64,000 nucleotides of DNA from Salinithrix halophila (GCF_042650125.1 NZ_JBHSAP010000004.1:118130-182129); one strand, 5' to 3'; shown: positions 51,836 to 60,898, counted from the first letter of the stretch. Notes: generated by a model not told the origin, from the sequence alone. Translations and numbers: made by a program.

Positions 51836-53674
51836 TTATTTTGCATCATATCGGGTGACAAAAGGGGATTCCTTTTTGATGATGACCCCTTCCGCTGTCC
51901 ACCGCTCCAGCTCTTGTTTAAAACGGGTGACCTCCCAGGAGAGCCCGCATTCCCGGTTGATCTGAGTCGTCACATCCACCAGGTCCGTATCAAAAACGGG
52001 GAGACAGTCTCGGACCACCTTGAGCACCCGGTCGTCTCGCTCCGCTTTAACAGCACGCAATTCATCAAAGGGATTGGCCACATGGGGGCTGTGGGTGTAA
52101 GAGGCCCGAATCCGGACAAAGAGGGTCCGCCCAAAAACCGCCGACGATATAAAGGTATCCCCCGAGCGAAGATACGGAAGACGTCTCCCTTCTTCTTGGG
52201 TTAGGTCGGTCTCTTCTCGCAAAGTAGCGATGTCTGTTCCACGCACGGTACGGAAAACAAATTTGGTGTTCAACTGAGCAGTGATCGTCTCGTCCAACAA
52301 AGTAGGCCGCTGGGTAGCCAACATGAGGAAGGCTCCGTATTTCCGCCCTTCCTGGGCAATCTCCTTCAGCACTCTTTTCGGCGGAGCATCTACTCCTTTT
52401 GGTGCGAAGTTGTGGGCCTCGTCCGTCACAATGACGAACGGTGGGAAAAACACCCCTTCCTCCCCGTTCATCCGGGCATCCCGGTATTCCCGGCGTTTTT
52501 TATAGACGGCAGTGATCACATAGGTGGAAAAAACCTGGAGGACCCAGGAATCCCCCTGCACCACCACTAGACGCCCTTGTTCCAACCCCTGTTCGATCAC
52601 TCGAATGTCATGGGTGAAAAGACCTGCTTTCTCTAACCGGTTGAGCCGCCACTGCACGCCTTTGACAGAGGCCAAGGGAAGGCTTCCATATTGGGGCAGG
52701 AGCTCCAGTAGATCTTTAATCCGCTCCGCCTCCGTCGGGGTGAGATCCTCATCATGGAGGCGCTTCTTTAATCCTTTCTCCCCTTCTTCGATCGCCTGGG
52801 CCACATTGGCCAGCCGGTCGCTGAAGGATATGTAGTTGTCCCCCCGCTTGTGCAGGGATTGAATCACATTGGTCATCGGATCAGTAAGGCCGCCTCCCGA
52901 TGCACCCACCAGGCTGACCAGCTCCCGAGTGGACAGATCCGCAAAATGGATCCCCACCTCCCGACCCACCTGAACCGCCATCCAGCGGTTATCAAAAGAG
53001 GGGCTTTCATCAGCCAGCTCCGGAACCTTATCCCCGAAACTCATCTCAAAGTGGGGATCGAACACCAAGGTCGGTATCGCCAGCTTCATCAATTCCTCCA
53101 GGATCACCCGTAGGCCGAAAGACTTTCCCGAACCCGAGCCTCCAAAAACACCGATATGCGGATACTGCTGCATCGTCTTGATATCGAAGAGGAAGGGAAC
53201 CCCCCGCTGTTCCCGCCACTCGCCGTCCTCGATGAGGCGAACCTGTCCTTTGAGGTCCTCATCCAGGGTTTCTCCCAGTGCTTCCGTTCCCCGAATTTCA
53301 CCCAGCACCATCCCCTCTTCAGGATCCGCCTTCACTAAAAGGCGCCTCACCTCCTCAAAACGGGGTGCTCGCACGGGTACTCCCGTCCGTACCGGATGGG
53401 GTGCTTCGGAAAAGAGGCGGAGCTTCGCCAAATTCACCTCGTCGGAACCGATATCGTAGCCGATCTGCTCGAGGGATTGGATGACCTGGGTATCCACCAC
53501 GGATTTGTCCAATCCCATTGGAATCAGGCGGTTATAAGATAGGGTCTCCACGACTTCCCCACGCGGGAAGTCCAGCCCCCGATCCTCTAAGACCAAGATT
53601 TCATTGATGCGGAATTTCCGATCCTTCGAAGCCACATACACTTCCTGCTGTGTCGTCACGCCTACTACTTGCAT
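51836..53674 (-). CDS. herA: HerA-like DNA translocase ATPase
   Basis: 612 residues. An N-terminal HAS-barrel-like beta region (1-90 or so) is followed by a HerA/FtsK-type ATPase. Walker A is GGSGSGKS (178-185), Walker B is FVIVTDEAH (413-421) and a late arginine/Q motif is ATQRP (about 453-457). HerA hexamers pump DNA to the NurA nuclease for end resection in archaea. nurA lies 72 bp upstream in the same operon, so a pair is likely. The strong site gaggaggaacctgg precedes the ATG. Confidence 0.88.
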   Translation of the reverse strand: MQVVGVTTQQEVYVASKDRKFRINEILVLEDRGLDFPRGEVVETLSYNRLIPMGLDKSVVDTQVIQSLEQIGYDIGSDEVNLAKLRLFSEAPHPVRTGVPVRAPRFEEVRRLLVKADPEEGMVLGEIRGTEALGETLDEDLKGQVRLIEDGEWREQRGVPFLFDIKTMQQYPHIGVFGGSGSGKSFGLRVILEELMKLAIPTLVFDPHFEMSFGDKVPELADESPSFDNRWMAVQVGREVGIHFADLSTRELVSLVGASGGGLTDPMTNVIQSLHKRGDNYISFSDRLANVAQAIEEGEKGLKKRLHDEDLTPTEAERIKDLLELLPQYGSLPLASVKGVQWRLNRLEKAGLFTHDIRVIEQGLEQGRLVVVQGDSWVLQVFSTYVITAVYKKRREYRDARMNGEEGVFFPPFVIVTDEAHNFAPKGVDAPPKRVLKEIAQEGRKYGAFLMLATQRPTLLDETITAQLNTKFVFRTVRGTDIATLREETDLTQEEGRRLPYLRSGDTFISSAVFGRTLFVRIRASYTHSPHVANPFDELRAVKAERDDRVLKVVRDCLPVFDTDLVDVTTQINRECGLSWEVTRFKQELERWTAEGVIIKKESPFVTRYDAK

Positions 53675-53746
53675 CCAGGTTCCTCCTCTCCCTGCTTTTT
53701 TCTTGTTCCTTCCACAAAACCCTCTTCCCCTCAGAGGCCCGCCTTC

Positions 53747-54709
53747 TCAAAGATGGCGCTCTTTTCGTTTGGGATGAAGAAGCCTGTGACGAAGATCCGG
53801 ATCGATATACTGTTCTACCATGGCATGAACCAAGGCGTCGGTCACCCGAACCTCTTTGTCCACGATGTCCAGCCACAAGGGAACTCCTCTTCCCTGGGCA
53901 GGCGTGAGCGTATGGACAAGACGGATCAGGTCGTCGCGGAACTCCTCTTGTGCTGCCAACCCGTCAATCCCCACCGGCTGCGGATTGCGGGAAGAGGACA
54001 AAATCGCTTTCCACAGGCCGGTCCCGGCGGGATTCATTTCTGGTGACAGATACGCTTCCCCTGAACGGAGAGCCCCGAAGAGAAGATCCCGATCCGAATA
54101 CGTCGATTGTCCGGGAAAGAGGCGACGAGCCAAACTTTTCGTCCCGATTTCCTCCGACACCCCAACCAAGAGAACTCCCTTCTCGATAGCTGTGCTGGCT
54201 AACTTTTCCCACATTGCCGCATCGTCAATCAGGAAATGAAGGAGAGATCCATCCATCATCACCACCCGGGGGCGCCACCGGCTGATCGCCTCCATAGCCG
54301 CTCCAATCTCCAAGGAGGCAAGCAGAGAGCCCCGATGTTTCGCTTCCCGAGCCAGCCGTCCCTCCGCTATCTCCTCTTCTTCCTCCGCGTCTAGTAGCGG
54401 AGTATACAGGTCGGCTGCCCAGTACTCCTCCCCACGCGTCCCCTTTGCCAGTGCCTGGAAAACGGACAGGGTGTGGGGATAACTGCCCGGTGTTGAATTG
54501 ACAGAGCCGTCCACACCGACCAACGTTCCTCCGGCGAGCCAGTCCCTCAACCCATCATCGGCCCATTTTTCGATAGGACTGAAGGCACCGATTTCTTTCA
54601 ATCCTTCACGGATTTTTTCGCGATCGAACACCTCGGGCGGATACATTCGCCTCAACTCGCGATTGGTCTCTTGAAGCTTCTGTTTCAAATCAAGCGATAC
54701 CGGCAGCAT
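53747..54709 (-). CDS. nurA: NurA-like 5'-3' nuclease
   Basis: A 320-residue protein with the NurA domain. The first catalytic Asp lies in LVGVDGSVNS (Asp about 67), and a second acidic motif in RVVMMDGSLLHF (Asp about 153) is followed by a helix-rich core and VPLWLDIVDKEVRV. NurA resects DNA ends together with HerA, Mre11 and Rad50 in archaea; bacterial copies are scattered and less studied. It is the first gene of the nurA-herA-GNAT run and lies divergent from abrB. Confidence 0.85.
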   Translation of the reverse strand: MLPVSLDLKQKLQETNRELRRMYPPEVFDREKIREGLKEIGAFSPIEKWADDGLRDWLAGGTLVGVDGSVNSTPGSYPHTLSVFQALAKGTRGEEYWAADLYTPLLDAEEEEEIAEGRLAREAKHRGSLLASLEIGAAMEAISRWRPRVVMMDGSLLHFLIDDAAMWEKLASTAIEKGVLLVGVSEEIGTKSLARRLFPGQSTYSDRDLLFGALRSGEAYLSPEMNPAGTGLWKAILSSSRNPQPVGIDGLAAQEEFRDDLIRLVHTLTPAQGRGVPLWLDIVDKEVRVTDALVHAMVEQYIDPDLRHRLLHPKRKERHL

Positions 54710-54904
54710 CCCGTCCCCCCTCTGTTCACCATGGTTGGTTCCTTTCCCCAGTTTACAGGAAAACCAGTCAGCCCGGAATCCCCCGCGTTCCCCTCATAAT
54801 TCCCGGAAACCCGCTCCCCGTGGGGAACCTAGCACTTTTTCCGTTGCTATGAAATGAAGCCTTATAGCTAAAAAAATTTTCTATAAAATTCGCAGTCTGT
54901 TATA

Positions 54905-54957
54905 TTGACTGTTATGGGAATCGCTGGTATGATGTTTGTGATGCCGTTTCTGTCGAA
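54905..54957 (+). promoter_or_regulatory. abrB promoter with a Spo0A box downstream of the start point
   Basis: TTGACT (54905-54910) and TATGAT (54928-54933) are 17 bp apart. TGTCGAA (54951-54957) is the Spo0A core and lies about 15 bp after the predicted start point, as at B. subtilis abrB where Spo0A~P represses. Confidence 0.65.
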
Positions 54958-55018
54958 ATTTGACGGCTTCAAGACCAAGACCAAAAAACAGACCAAAGAG
55001 TGAGAGGAGACAACTCAA

Positions 55019-55291
55019 ATGCTCAAATCTACCGGTATTGTACGGAAAGTGGACGAGCTTGGCCGCGTGGTTATCCCGATCGAACTTCGCCGCACCCTTG
55101 GAATCGGTGAAAAAGACGCTCTCGAAATTTATGTCGACGGAGAACGAATTGTGTTGAAAAAATACGAGCCTGCTTGTATTTTTACCGGAGAGGTGGACAA
55201 CACCGTTCGTTACAAAAACAAAGTAGTTAGCAAGAAGTGCATTGAAGAAATGTACGAAATGCTGAGTGGCGAAGAAGTCCCCTCCAAATAA
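55019..55291 (+). CDS. abrB: Transition-state regulator AbrB
   Basis: A 90-residue swapped-hairpin DNA-binding protein: MLKSTGIVRKVDELGRVVIPIELRR, then EIYVDGERIVLKKYEPACIFTG. It represses stationary-phase and sporulation genes during growth. It is on the plus strand against its neighbours, as in B. subtilis. The site gagaggagacaact precedes the ATG. The 90-residue length is slightly under that of B. subtilis (94-96). Confidence 0.96.
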   Translation: MLKSTGIVRKVDELGRVVIPIELRRTLGIGEKDALEIYVDGERIVLKKYEPACIFTGEVDNTVRYKNKVVSKKCIEEMYEMLSGEEVPSK

Positions 55292-55379
55292 TTCCGTGCA
55301 CTTCATTTAAAAACTTACACATAACAACAAAAACGTCAGCCATCGTCGCTGGACCGAACTGTTGAAAGCTTTCGAACAT

Positions 55380-55408
55380 GAAAAGACTCCCTCACGGGAG
55401 TCTTTTAC
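55380..55408. terminator. Bidirectional terminator between abrB and the PTS gene
   Basis: aaaagactccc-tcac-gggagtctttt is a perfect hairpin with A/T tracts on both sides, shared by convergent genes. Confidence 0.85.
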
Positions 55409-55410
55409 CG

Positions 55411-56889
55411 TTAGCCGGTATGACGTCCGATCAAGGTTAGGATCCGATCGCACAAGCGCTCCGATTGGGTACCGAAAACCGCCTGGTAGTAACCAGGACC
55501 GACCCGGATGACACCGGCGGCACCCAGCTTCTTCAACTGATCTTTATCCAGCCTGGATTCATCTTTCAGAGTCATTCGCAACCGGGTGATACATGCATCC
55601 AGTTGATCGACGTTCTCTTCCCCGCCGATGGCCTCCAGTACTCCCCCTGCCAAAGAATCAAGCTGGAGGTCCTGCCTCCCCGTTGCATTTGTCGGCAAAT
55701 CCTTCGTGATAGGCTCCTCGATCCGACCTGGAGTCGGCAGGTTGAATTTGCGGATGGCCCATCGAAAAGTCCCATAGTATATAAGCGCAAGGACAAAGCC
55801 AACCGGTATGATCAGCAGGGGCTTTGTCGCCCGTGTAAACTGGAGGGCGTAGTCGATAAAACCTGCCGAAAACCCAAAGCCCTCCCTCACTCCTAACATG
55901 TCCATAACCACAAGGGAAAGCCCGGTCAGGACGGCATGGATCACATAAAGGAGCGGAGCTAAGAACATGAAAGCATATTCGATCGGTTCGGTAATCCCGG
56001 TGAAAAAAGCAGTTAATGCGATCGAGAGCATCACACCGGCTGTCGCCTTGCGCTGGGAAGGTTTGGCCTCGTGGATCATAGCCAAACAGGCGGCTGGCAG
56101 ACCGAACATCATAATCGGATAGAAGCCTGCTGTGAAAACTCCTCCGTTTGGATCACCTGCCAGAAACCGGTTCAGGTCACCCCGAATCACGTCACCGGCT
56201 ACAGTGGTGAATTCCCCCACATTGAACCAGATCAAGTTGTTCAAGATATGATGCAGGCCAAAAGGAATCAAAAGCCGGTTGAGAAATCCATAGCCGAAAA
56301 GTCCAGCCCCTCCTGATGCAATCAAGGCATTGCCGGAATCGGAAATGGCTTGTTGCACAGGTGGCCAAATCACCATAAACAACACCCCGACAAACACCAT
56401 CACGACTGTGGTCACGATCGGAACGAAGCGCTTGCCACCGAAAAACTGAAGCCAATCGGGCAAACGAATGTCCTTGTATCGGCGGTACAAATAAGCAGCG
56501 ATAAGACCTGTGATAATTCCGCCGAGAACATCCGTCTGGTTCAATTTCACCTGCCAAGCTCCGACCGTTGGTGCGCCTGAATTTAAGCCGACCAACGTAT
56601 TCAAAACCACATAACCGGCCACGGCTGCCAAAGCGGCTGTACCGGCCCCGCCGGTTAAACCGACGGCCACACCGACAGCAAACAAGAGAGGTAAATAACG
56701 GAGAATGGAATCCCCGGCAGTCATAATAACTTCCCCCGTTCGATGCACCCAGGAGCCATCCGCGGAGAACTCCGTCATGTTAAACCCCACGGCAAGCAGA
56801 ATGGACGCCGCCGGCAGGACCGCTACGGGAAGCATTAAAGCTTTCCCCACCTGTTGTAGCTTACCGAAAAGCGATTTCAATAGAGGCAC
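55411..56889 (-). CDS. PTS EIICB permease, N-acetylglucosamine (NagP) type
   Basis: 492 residues. The EIIC membrane domain (1-380) starts FGKLQQVGKALMLPVAVLPAASILLAVG and contains LLIPFGLHHILNNLIWF and GITEPIEYAFMF. The EIIB domain (about 415-490) has the phosphorylated Cys in LDACITRLRM. The C-domain sequence resembles B. subtilis NagP more than PtsG by eye. It takes up and phosphorylates its sugar; there is no EIIA domain, so Crr-like EIIA must act in trans. It is inserted between abrB and rsmI. Confidence 0.85.
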   Translation of the reverse strand: MPLLKSLFGKLQQVGKALMLPVAVLPAASILLAVGFNMTEFSADGSWVHRTGEVIMTAGDSILRYLPLLFAVGVAVGLTGGAGTAALAAVAGYVVLNTLVGLNSGAPTVGAWQVKLNQTDVLGGIITGLIAAYLYRRYKDIRLPDWLQFFGGKRFVPIVTTVVMVFVGVLFMVIWPPVQQAISDSGNALIASGGAGLFGYGFLNRLLIPFGLHHILNNLIWFNVGEFTTVAGDVIRGDLNRFLAGDPNGGVFTAGFYPIMMFGLPAACLAMIHEAKPSQRKATAGVMLSIALTAFFTGITEPIEYAFMFLAPLLYVIHAVLTGLSLVVMDMLGVREGFGFSAGFIDYALQFTRATKPLLIIPVGFVLALIYYGTFRWAIRKFNLPTPGRIEEPITKDLPTNATGRQDLQLDSLAGGVLEAIGGEENVDQLDACITRLRMTLKDESRLDKDQLKKLGAAGVIRVGPGYYQAVFGTQSERLCDRILTLIGRHTG

Positions 56890-57037
56890 CTCCTATGGAG
56901 TGGATTAGTACATCGTATGCTGTCTGTCCCGGGTTCAATCCTTGTTGTCCCTTTGCTGGCCCCCTGATGATAAACCCGTTAAATAGGTTCTGGATTTCCT
57001 GTCTCCAACCCTTTTTGTCAATTCAGATAATTAGGCA

Positions 57038-57072
57038 TAAAAAACCGCCCGGTTTGCAATCTCTGAGCGGTT
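57038..57072 (-). terminator. Intrinsic terminator of rsmI
   Basis: aaccgc / gcggtt at the base of an imperfect hairpin, followed by TTTTATG on the minus strand, directly after rsmI. The gap 56890-57037 otherwise shows only the PTS gene promoter region. Confidence 0.7.
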
Positions 57073-57089
57073 GATTTCTTGCCATTTTT

Positions 57090-57977
57090 TCATTTTTGAT
57101 CCTTATGATACGTGTTATAAACCTCCCGTTTAGGGAGGTCACGTTCCCGTGCGGTGGCCTGAATCGCTTCCTTTTTCGTGCTTCCTCGGTGAATATGCCA
57201 ATCCACATGTTCCATGATGGTCAAAGCCCGCCACCACTCAGAGGATTCTTCTTCACCTTGGCTTTCCTTCGTTTCAGGTGAAGCCCCTTTGATAACTACG
57301 GTCATTTCCCCTCGCGGCTGCTCTTCTTCAAACCACGTTAAGCACTCAGAAACCCGCCCCCGCAACCACTCCTCGTGCTTTTTCGTCAGTTCACGCGCGA
57401 TGGCCGCCTCTCGATCCCCTAATACTTCCTGAACATCGGCAAGCATCTGCCGAATCCGGTGGGGAGCTTCGTAAAAAAGGAGGGAGGCCGGTATATGCCT
57501 CCACCTTTCCAACTCGGCCTTCCGCTCTTTCGAATGGCGAGGGAGAAATCCGACAAAGAGGAAAGGCTGGGCCGGAAGCCCCGAGGCTACCACAGCTGTC
57601 AGGGCAGCATTAGGACCCGGGACCGGAATGACCGGGACCCCTCGCTCAACCGCCTCTCTGACCAGTTCTTCTCCAGGGTCCGATAGCCCAGGCATCCCCG
57701 CGTCACTGACAAGAGCCACGCGCTCTCCAGCCTCCATACGATCGGTCAGCTCCTCCATCCGGGAGAATCGGTTATGCTCATGGTAGCTAATCATTGGCTT
57801 AGCCAATCCCAAGTGAGACAGGAGCTTTCGGGTATGGCGTGTATCCTCACAAGCAATAAGATCCGCTTGTTCCAGCGTCTGATGCACCCGGGCACTCACA
57901 TCTTCCAGGTTGCCGATCGGAGTTCCAACAATGTAGAGTAACCCCCCTGTTTCATCAAAACTTTTCTGCCTCCTCAA
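57090..57977 (-). CDS. rsmI: 16S rRNA (cytidine1402-2'-O)-methyltransferase RsmI
   Basis: A 295-residue tetrapyrrole-methylase-fold enzyme: LYIVGTPIGNLEDVSARV, ACEDTRHTRKLL, ALVSDAGMPGLSDPGEELV and the P-G-P-N-A motif of the SAM site. I chose the TTG at 57977, seven bases after aaaggggg; the start then aligns with B. subtilis (QKSF near the N-terminus). It overlaps yazA by 23 bp. It methylates C1402 in the decoding centre. Confidence 0.94.
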   Translation of the reverse strand: MRRQKSFDETGGLLYIVGTPIGNLEDVSARVHQTLEQADLIACEDTRHTRKLLSHLGLAKPMISYHEHNRFSRMEELTDRMEAGERVALVSDAGMPGLSDPGEELVREAVERGVPVIPVPGPNAALTAVVASGLPAQPFLFVGFLPRHSKERKAELERWRHIPASLLFYEAPHRIRQMLADVQEVLGDREAAIARELTKKHEEWLRGRVSECLTWFEEEQPRGEMTVVIKGASPETKESQGEEESSEWWRALTIMEHVDWHIHRGSTKKEAIQATARERDLPKREVYNTYHKDQK

Positions 57978-58242
57978 CAGCCAGCCCCCTTTCAGCAATC
58001 AGTCGCATTTTTTGTTGCCGGGTCATTTCCTTGATCTCTCGCTCCAGCCTTAAGGCTTCCGAGCGAGTCTTCCCCGCTTCGACGAGGCGGAGTTTAAGAG
58101 GGCTCCGCCCCCGTGTGTATTTGGCCCCGATTCCCGCTCGGTGTTGGCGCAAACGCCGTTCTAAGTCTGTGGTAACTCCCGTATAGAGGGTTTGGTCTCG
58201 ACATTCCAATATATATACCACGTAGTTTTTCCCCTGGGACAT
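57955..58242 (-). CDS. yazA: GIY-YIG family nuclease-like protein
   Basis: A 95-residue single-domain GIY-YIG protein (UPF0213): YVVYILECRDQTLYTGVTTDLERRLRQHRAGIGAKYTRG, with the catalytic Tyr-Arg pattern (Y-x-G-V-T-x-D-x-x-x-R) and a later Glu in ALRLEREIKEM. Activity is unproven. It overlaps rsmI by 23 bp and lies 46 bp behind yabA; yabB (trmN6), which normally stands beside it, is missing. Confidence 0.92.
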   Translation of the reverse strand: MSQGKNYVVYILECRDQTLYTGVTTDLERRLRQHRAGIGAKYTRGRSPLKLRLVEAGKTRSEALRLEREIKEMTRQQKMRLIAERGLAVEEAEKF

Positions 58243-58264
58243 GGTTTACCTTCCTCCAGCCGTG

Positions 58265-58288
58265 AAAAAAGTGCCGGTGACCCGGCAC
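58265..58288 (-). terminator. Intrinsic terminator of yabA
   Basis: gtgccggg-tc-accggcac followed by TTTTTTC on the minus strand, starting right at the yabA stop codon. Confidence 0.8.
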
Positions 58289-58654
58289 TCATTTTTCCTC
58301 TTGGGACGTTTTATTCAAAAAGGACAGACAGAAAAGGCAGTCTCCATTGCTACGCATGTTACCGTAATGGACGTTACAGATGTGGAACCCTTCATTGTAA
58401 AGCCGGGCCAGGTTGTCATGCCCTTCTCCTGAGTTCTCCTGGCCCGTCGGATCGGCGGACTTTTCCGGTTGGCTCTTTCCGAATGGAGCTGTCTGTTCCA
58501 AGCGCTCTCGGAGAGCTTGGTTCTCCAGTTCCAGTCTGGTATTTTCTTCGAGCATTTGCACAATTTGTTGTTTCAGCCCGCCCAGCTCTTTATAGAGTTC
58601 CCCGATATGGTCCTCGATTTGAGTCATCCGGGCTAAGATCGCCTGTTTGTCCAC
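58289..58654 (-). CDS. yabA: Replication initiation control protein YabA
   Basis: A 121-residue protein with a coiled coil (about 5-60: MTQIEDHIGELYKELGGLKQQI) and a C-terminal zinc-binding domain with HICNVHYG and CLFC. YabA tethers DnaA to DnaN and limits re-initiation. I chose the GTG at 58654 because gaggtggggg lies just before it. It is followed by a terminator and lies 78 bp behind ricT, the usual order. Confidence 0.94.
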   Translation of the reverse strand: MDKQAILARMTQIEDHIGELYKELGGLKQQIVQMLEENTRLELENQALRERLEQTAPFGKSQPEKSADPTGQENSGEGHDNLARLYNEGFHICNVHYGNMRSNGDCLFCLSFLNKTSQEEK

Positions 58655-58732
58655 GCCCCCCACCTCGAATCACCCATGGTCTGGTTCGATACTCCTACTG
58701 GATGGCAAATTCCCGCCTAGCATCAGGCTGCT

Positions 58733-59536
58733 TTACACCTGGGCCTTGATCGATTCCGCGGGGTGCTCTACGGTGCGTCCTGAGTCGGCCAATTGCACCT
58801 GGACGCGTCGCTCCAGCAGGTTGAGCACCGTGACGCGCCCACTCCCTTCCGGGGTAGTCACACGGGTGCCGACATCAGGCATCTTCTTCTTCGCTTCCAC
58901 ATAGTTGTCATTTTCGTACTTGAGACAGCACATTAGCCGCCCGCACAATCCGGATATCTTAGCCGGATTGAGAGACAGATTCTGATCTTTGGCCATCTTG
59001 ATCGATACCGGCTCAAAATCACCTAGGAAGGAAGAACAGCAAAGGACCCGGCCACAAGGGCCGATGCCGCCCAACATCTTGGCTTCATCCCTCACACCGA
59101 TTTGGCGGAGCTCGATACGAGTACGAAAGACGGAAGCCAGATCGCGAACCAGTTCACGAAAATCAACCCGGCCATCTGCCGTGAAATAGAAGATGATCTT
59201 ATTGCGGTCGAAGGTATACTCCGCATCCACCAGTTTCATCTCCAATTCATGCAGACGGATCTTCTCGGAACAGACTAGCAGTGCCTCAGAGGCAGCTTGC
59301 CGGTTCTTATCCATCTGTTCCGTATCCTCTGAGGAAGCGACCCGGATTACGTTTTTAAGCGGAAGGACTACCTCGTCTTCCGTTACATAACGAATGCCGG
59401 TCACAACAGTACCGTATTCGATACCACGGACTGTCTCCACAATGACCGGATCATCACGGCGAATATCCAGATTGCCGGGATTGAAGTAATATATTTTACC
59501 CGCTTGCCTGAAACGGACTCCTACGACTGATAACAT
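58733..59536 (-). CDS. ricT: RicT (YaaT), PSP1-domain Fe-S protein of the RNase Y specificity complex
   Basis: 267 residues with a PSP1 domain (about 60-150). The Cys motifs GPCGRVLCCSSF (about 162) and GLCGRLMCCLKYEN (about 196) bind an iron-sulfur cluster. With RicA and RicF it directs RNase Y and speeds Spo0A phosphorylation. The start lies inside holB (41-bp overlap) with gggggatccacac ahead of the ATG. Position between holB and yabA is conserved. Confidence 0.95.
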   Translation of the reverse strand: MLSVVGVRFRQAGKIYYFNPGNLDIRRDDPVIVETVRGIEYGTVVTGIRYVTEDEVVLPLKNVIRVASSEDTEQMDKNRQAASEALLVCSEKIRLHELEMKLVDAEYTFDRNKIIFYFTADGRVDFRELVRDLASVFRTRIELRQIGVRDEAKMLGGIGPCGRVLCCSSFLGDFEPVSIKMAKDQNLSLNPAKISGLCGRLMCCLKYENDNYVEAKKKMPDVGTRVTTPEGSGRVTVLNLLERRVQVQLADSGRTVEHPAESIKAQV

Positions 59537-60518
59537 GTGTGGATCCCCCTTGCATGGCCAACACCATTTGCTCCAAAATCGCCTGGGGCTGAACGGGACC
59601 GGCCAATTGGCGCCGAGCCTCCATCACGGACTCCATCCCCTTTGTCAAGGAGGCGAAAGTCCATCTTGAAGCTTGACGGCGACGGGTATCTCCGTAACGG
59701 ATAAAGACGGTGCCCTCCCGTCCGAGTTGCTCGTACATAAGGTCCCGAAGCCAAAGAAGCAGAAGATCCAAAGTTCTCTCCAATTGCTCCCGGCTGGGCT
59801 CTTCATTGAGCAACTGCATCTGGATGGTGAGCAGGGCATCCGACTTTCCGGAAACGATCTCCCCACTCCATTTTATCACTCGCTCACAAAGCAGGGCAAA
59901 CCCGTCCTCTCTCGCCAGTGCTTCCGCCTCCGGAATTCCACCGGCCAAACGGGAAGCGATACGGGCACAATCCTTATCCACCCCTTTCTCTAGGAGCCTC
60001 TGAGCGATATGATCCGGAGCTAGTGAAGAAAAGCGAAGAAGCTGACAGCGAGAGAGGATGGTGGGTAGGATCGCATTAACATTCTCCGTTACGAGGACGG
60101 CAACCATACGCGATACAGGTTCTTCCAAAAATTTAAGAAGACTGTTGGCCGCCTGGAGAGTCATGGTTTCCGCCTGGCGGATAATAATTACCCGGGTACC
60201 TCCCCCGGCTGGGCTATAGGCGAAATCCCGCTGTAACCGGCGGACCTGGTCGATCTTGATCGTCTGACCGTCAGGTGAAAGATCACGTACTCCCGGATGG
60301 TTCCTATGTTCAATTCGTTGACACTGTCGGCATTTACCACAGGCTTCTCCATCCTGGTTTTCACAATTGAGAGCTTTGGCCAACTCCATCGCCGCCCCAG
60401 CCTTTCCCACTCCCCGGGGGCCGGTAAAGCAATAGGCGTGGGCCACCCTTCCAGAAGCGAGTCCTTGTTTCAACAGACGAACCACTCGATCTTGGCCGAT
60501 CATATCAGTTAAAGCCAT
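59496..60518 (-). CDS. holB: DNA polymerase III delta' subunit
   Basis: A 340-residue clamp-loader subunit: HAYCFTGPRGVGKAGAAMELAKAL (P-loop-like, about 26-50), four zinc-binding Cys (NCENQDGEACGKCRQCQ) and TLQAANSLLKFLEEP. Subunit delta' stabilises the loader and does not bind ATP tightly, so the altered K-A instead of K-T/S in the P-loop is normal. It overlaps ricT by 41 bp. yaaR, which lies between darA and holB in B. subtilis, is absent. Confidence 0.95.
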   Translation of the reverse strand: MALTDMIGQDRVVRLLKQGLASGRVAHAYCFTGPRGVGKAGAAMELAKALNCENQDGEACGKCRQCQRIEHRNHPGVRDLSPDGQTIKIDQVRRLQRDFAYSPAGGGTRVIIIRQAETMTLQAANSLLKFLEEPVSRMVAVLVTENVNAILPTILSRCQLLRFSSLAPDHIAQRLLEKGVDKDCARIASRLAGGIPEAEALAREDGFALLCERVIKWSGEIVSGKSDALLTIQMQLLNEEPSREQLERTLDLLLLWLRDLMYEQLGREGTVFIRYGDTRRRQASRWTFASLTKGMESVMEARRQLAGPVQPQAILEQMVLAMQGGSTHVISRRSPFQASG

Positions 60519-60563
60519 TTCAGCTCCCCTCCCCCGATTCCGTTATCAGAAGAGAATCCTTTT

Positions 60564-60893
60564 TTAAAACTGTTCAAAGCGATCCACAGGTAGGATGAAA
60601 ACCGTAGCCCCGCCCACCTGTACCTCTACCGGGTAAGGAATGTAAGAATCCGCATTCCCCCCCATGGAAGACATCGGCGCCATCATCTGTTGGCGGGATT
60701 GGCAATTCTCCTTGATCAAGCTCAAAACACCCTCAACACGATCGTCCTCAATCCCGATCATAAACGTGGTGTTCCCCGCCTTCAGAAACCCGCCCGTGCT
60801 GGCAAGCTTTGTCGCACGCACATTTTCTTTCACCAGGGCCTGGGACAATCGGTTGCTGTCCTTGTCCTGTACTACCGCTATGACCATCTTCAT
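60564..60893 (-). CDS. darA: c-di-AMP-binding PII-like protein DarA (YaaQ)
   Basis: A 109-residue protein, the same length as B. subtilis DarA: MKMVIAVVQDKDSNRLSQALV, KLASTGGFLKAGNTTFMIG, GNADSYIPYPVEVQVGGATVFILPVDRFEQF. It binds c-di-AMP; its partner is unknown. I chose the ATG at 60893 (aaggga nine bases upstream). It overlaps nothing and starts five bases before the end of tmk. Confidence 0.96.
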   Translation of the reverse strand: MKMVIAVVQDKDSNRLSQALVKENVRATKLASTGGFLKAGNTTFMIGIEDDRVEGVLSLIKENCQSRQQMMAPMSSMGGNADSYIPYPVEVQVGGATVFILPVDRFEQF

Positions 60894-60898
60894 CCTTC

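Noticed and set aside
54914..55003. A 29-codon frame ending just before abrB
   Set aside because: The abrB -10 element lies inside it, so it is not transcribed from that promoter as a whole; kept only as a curiosity.
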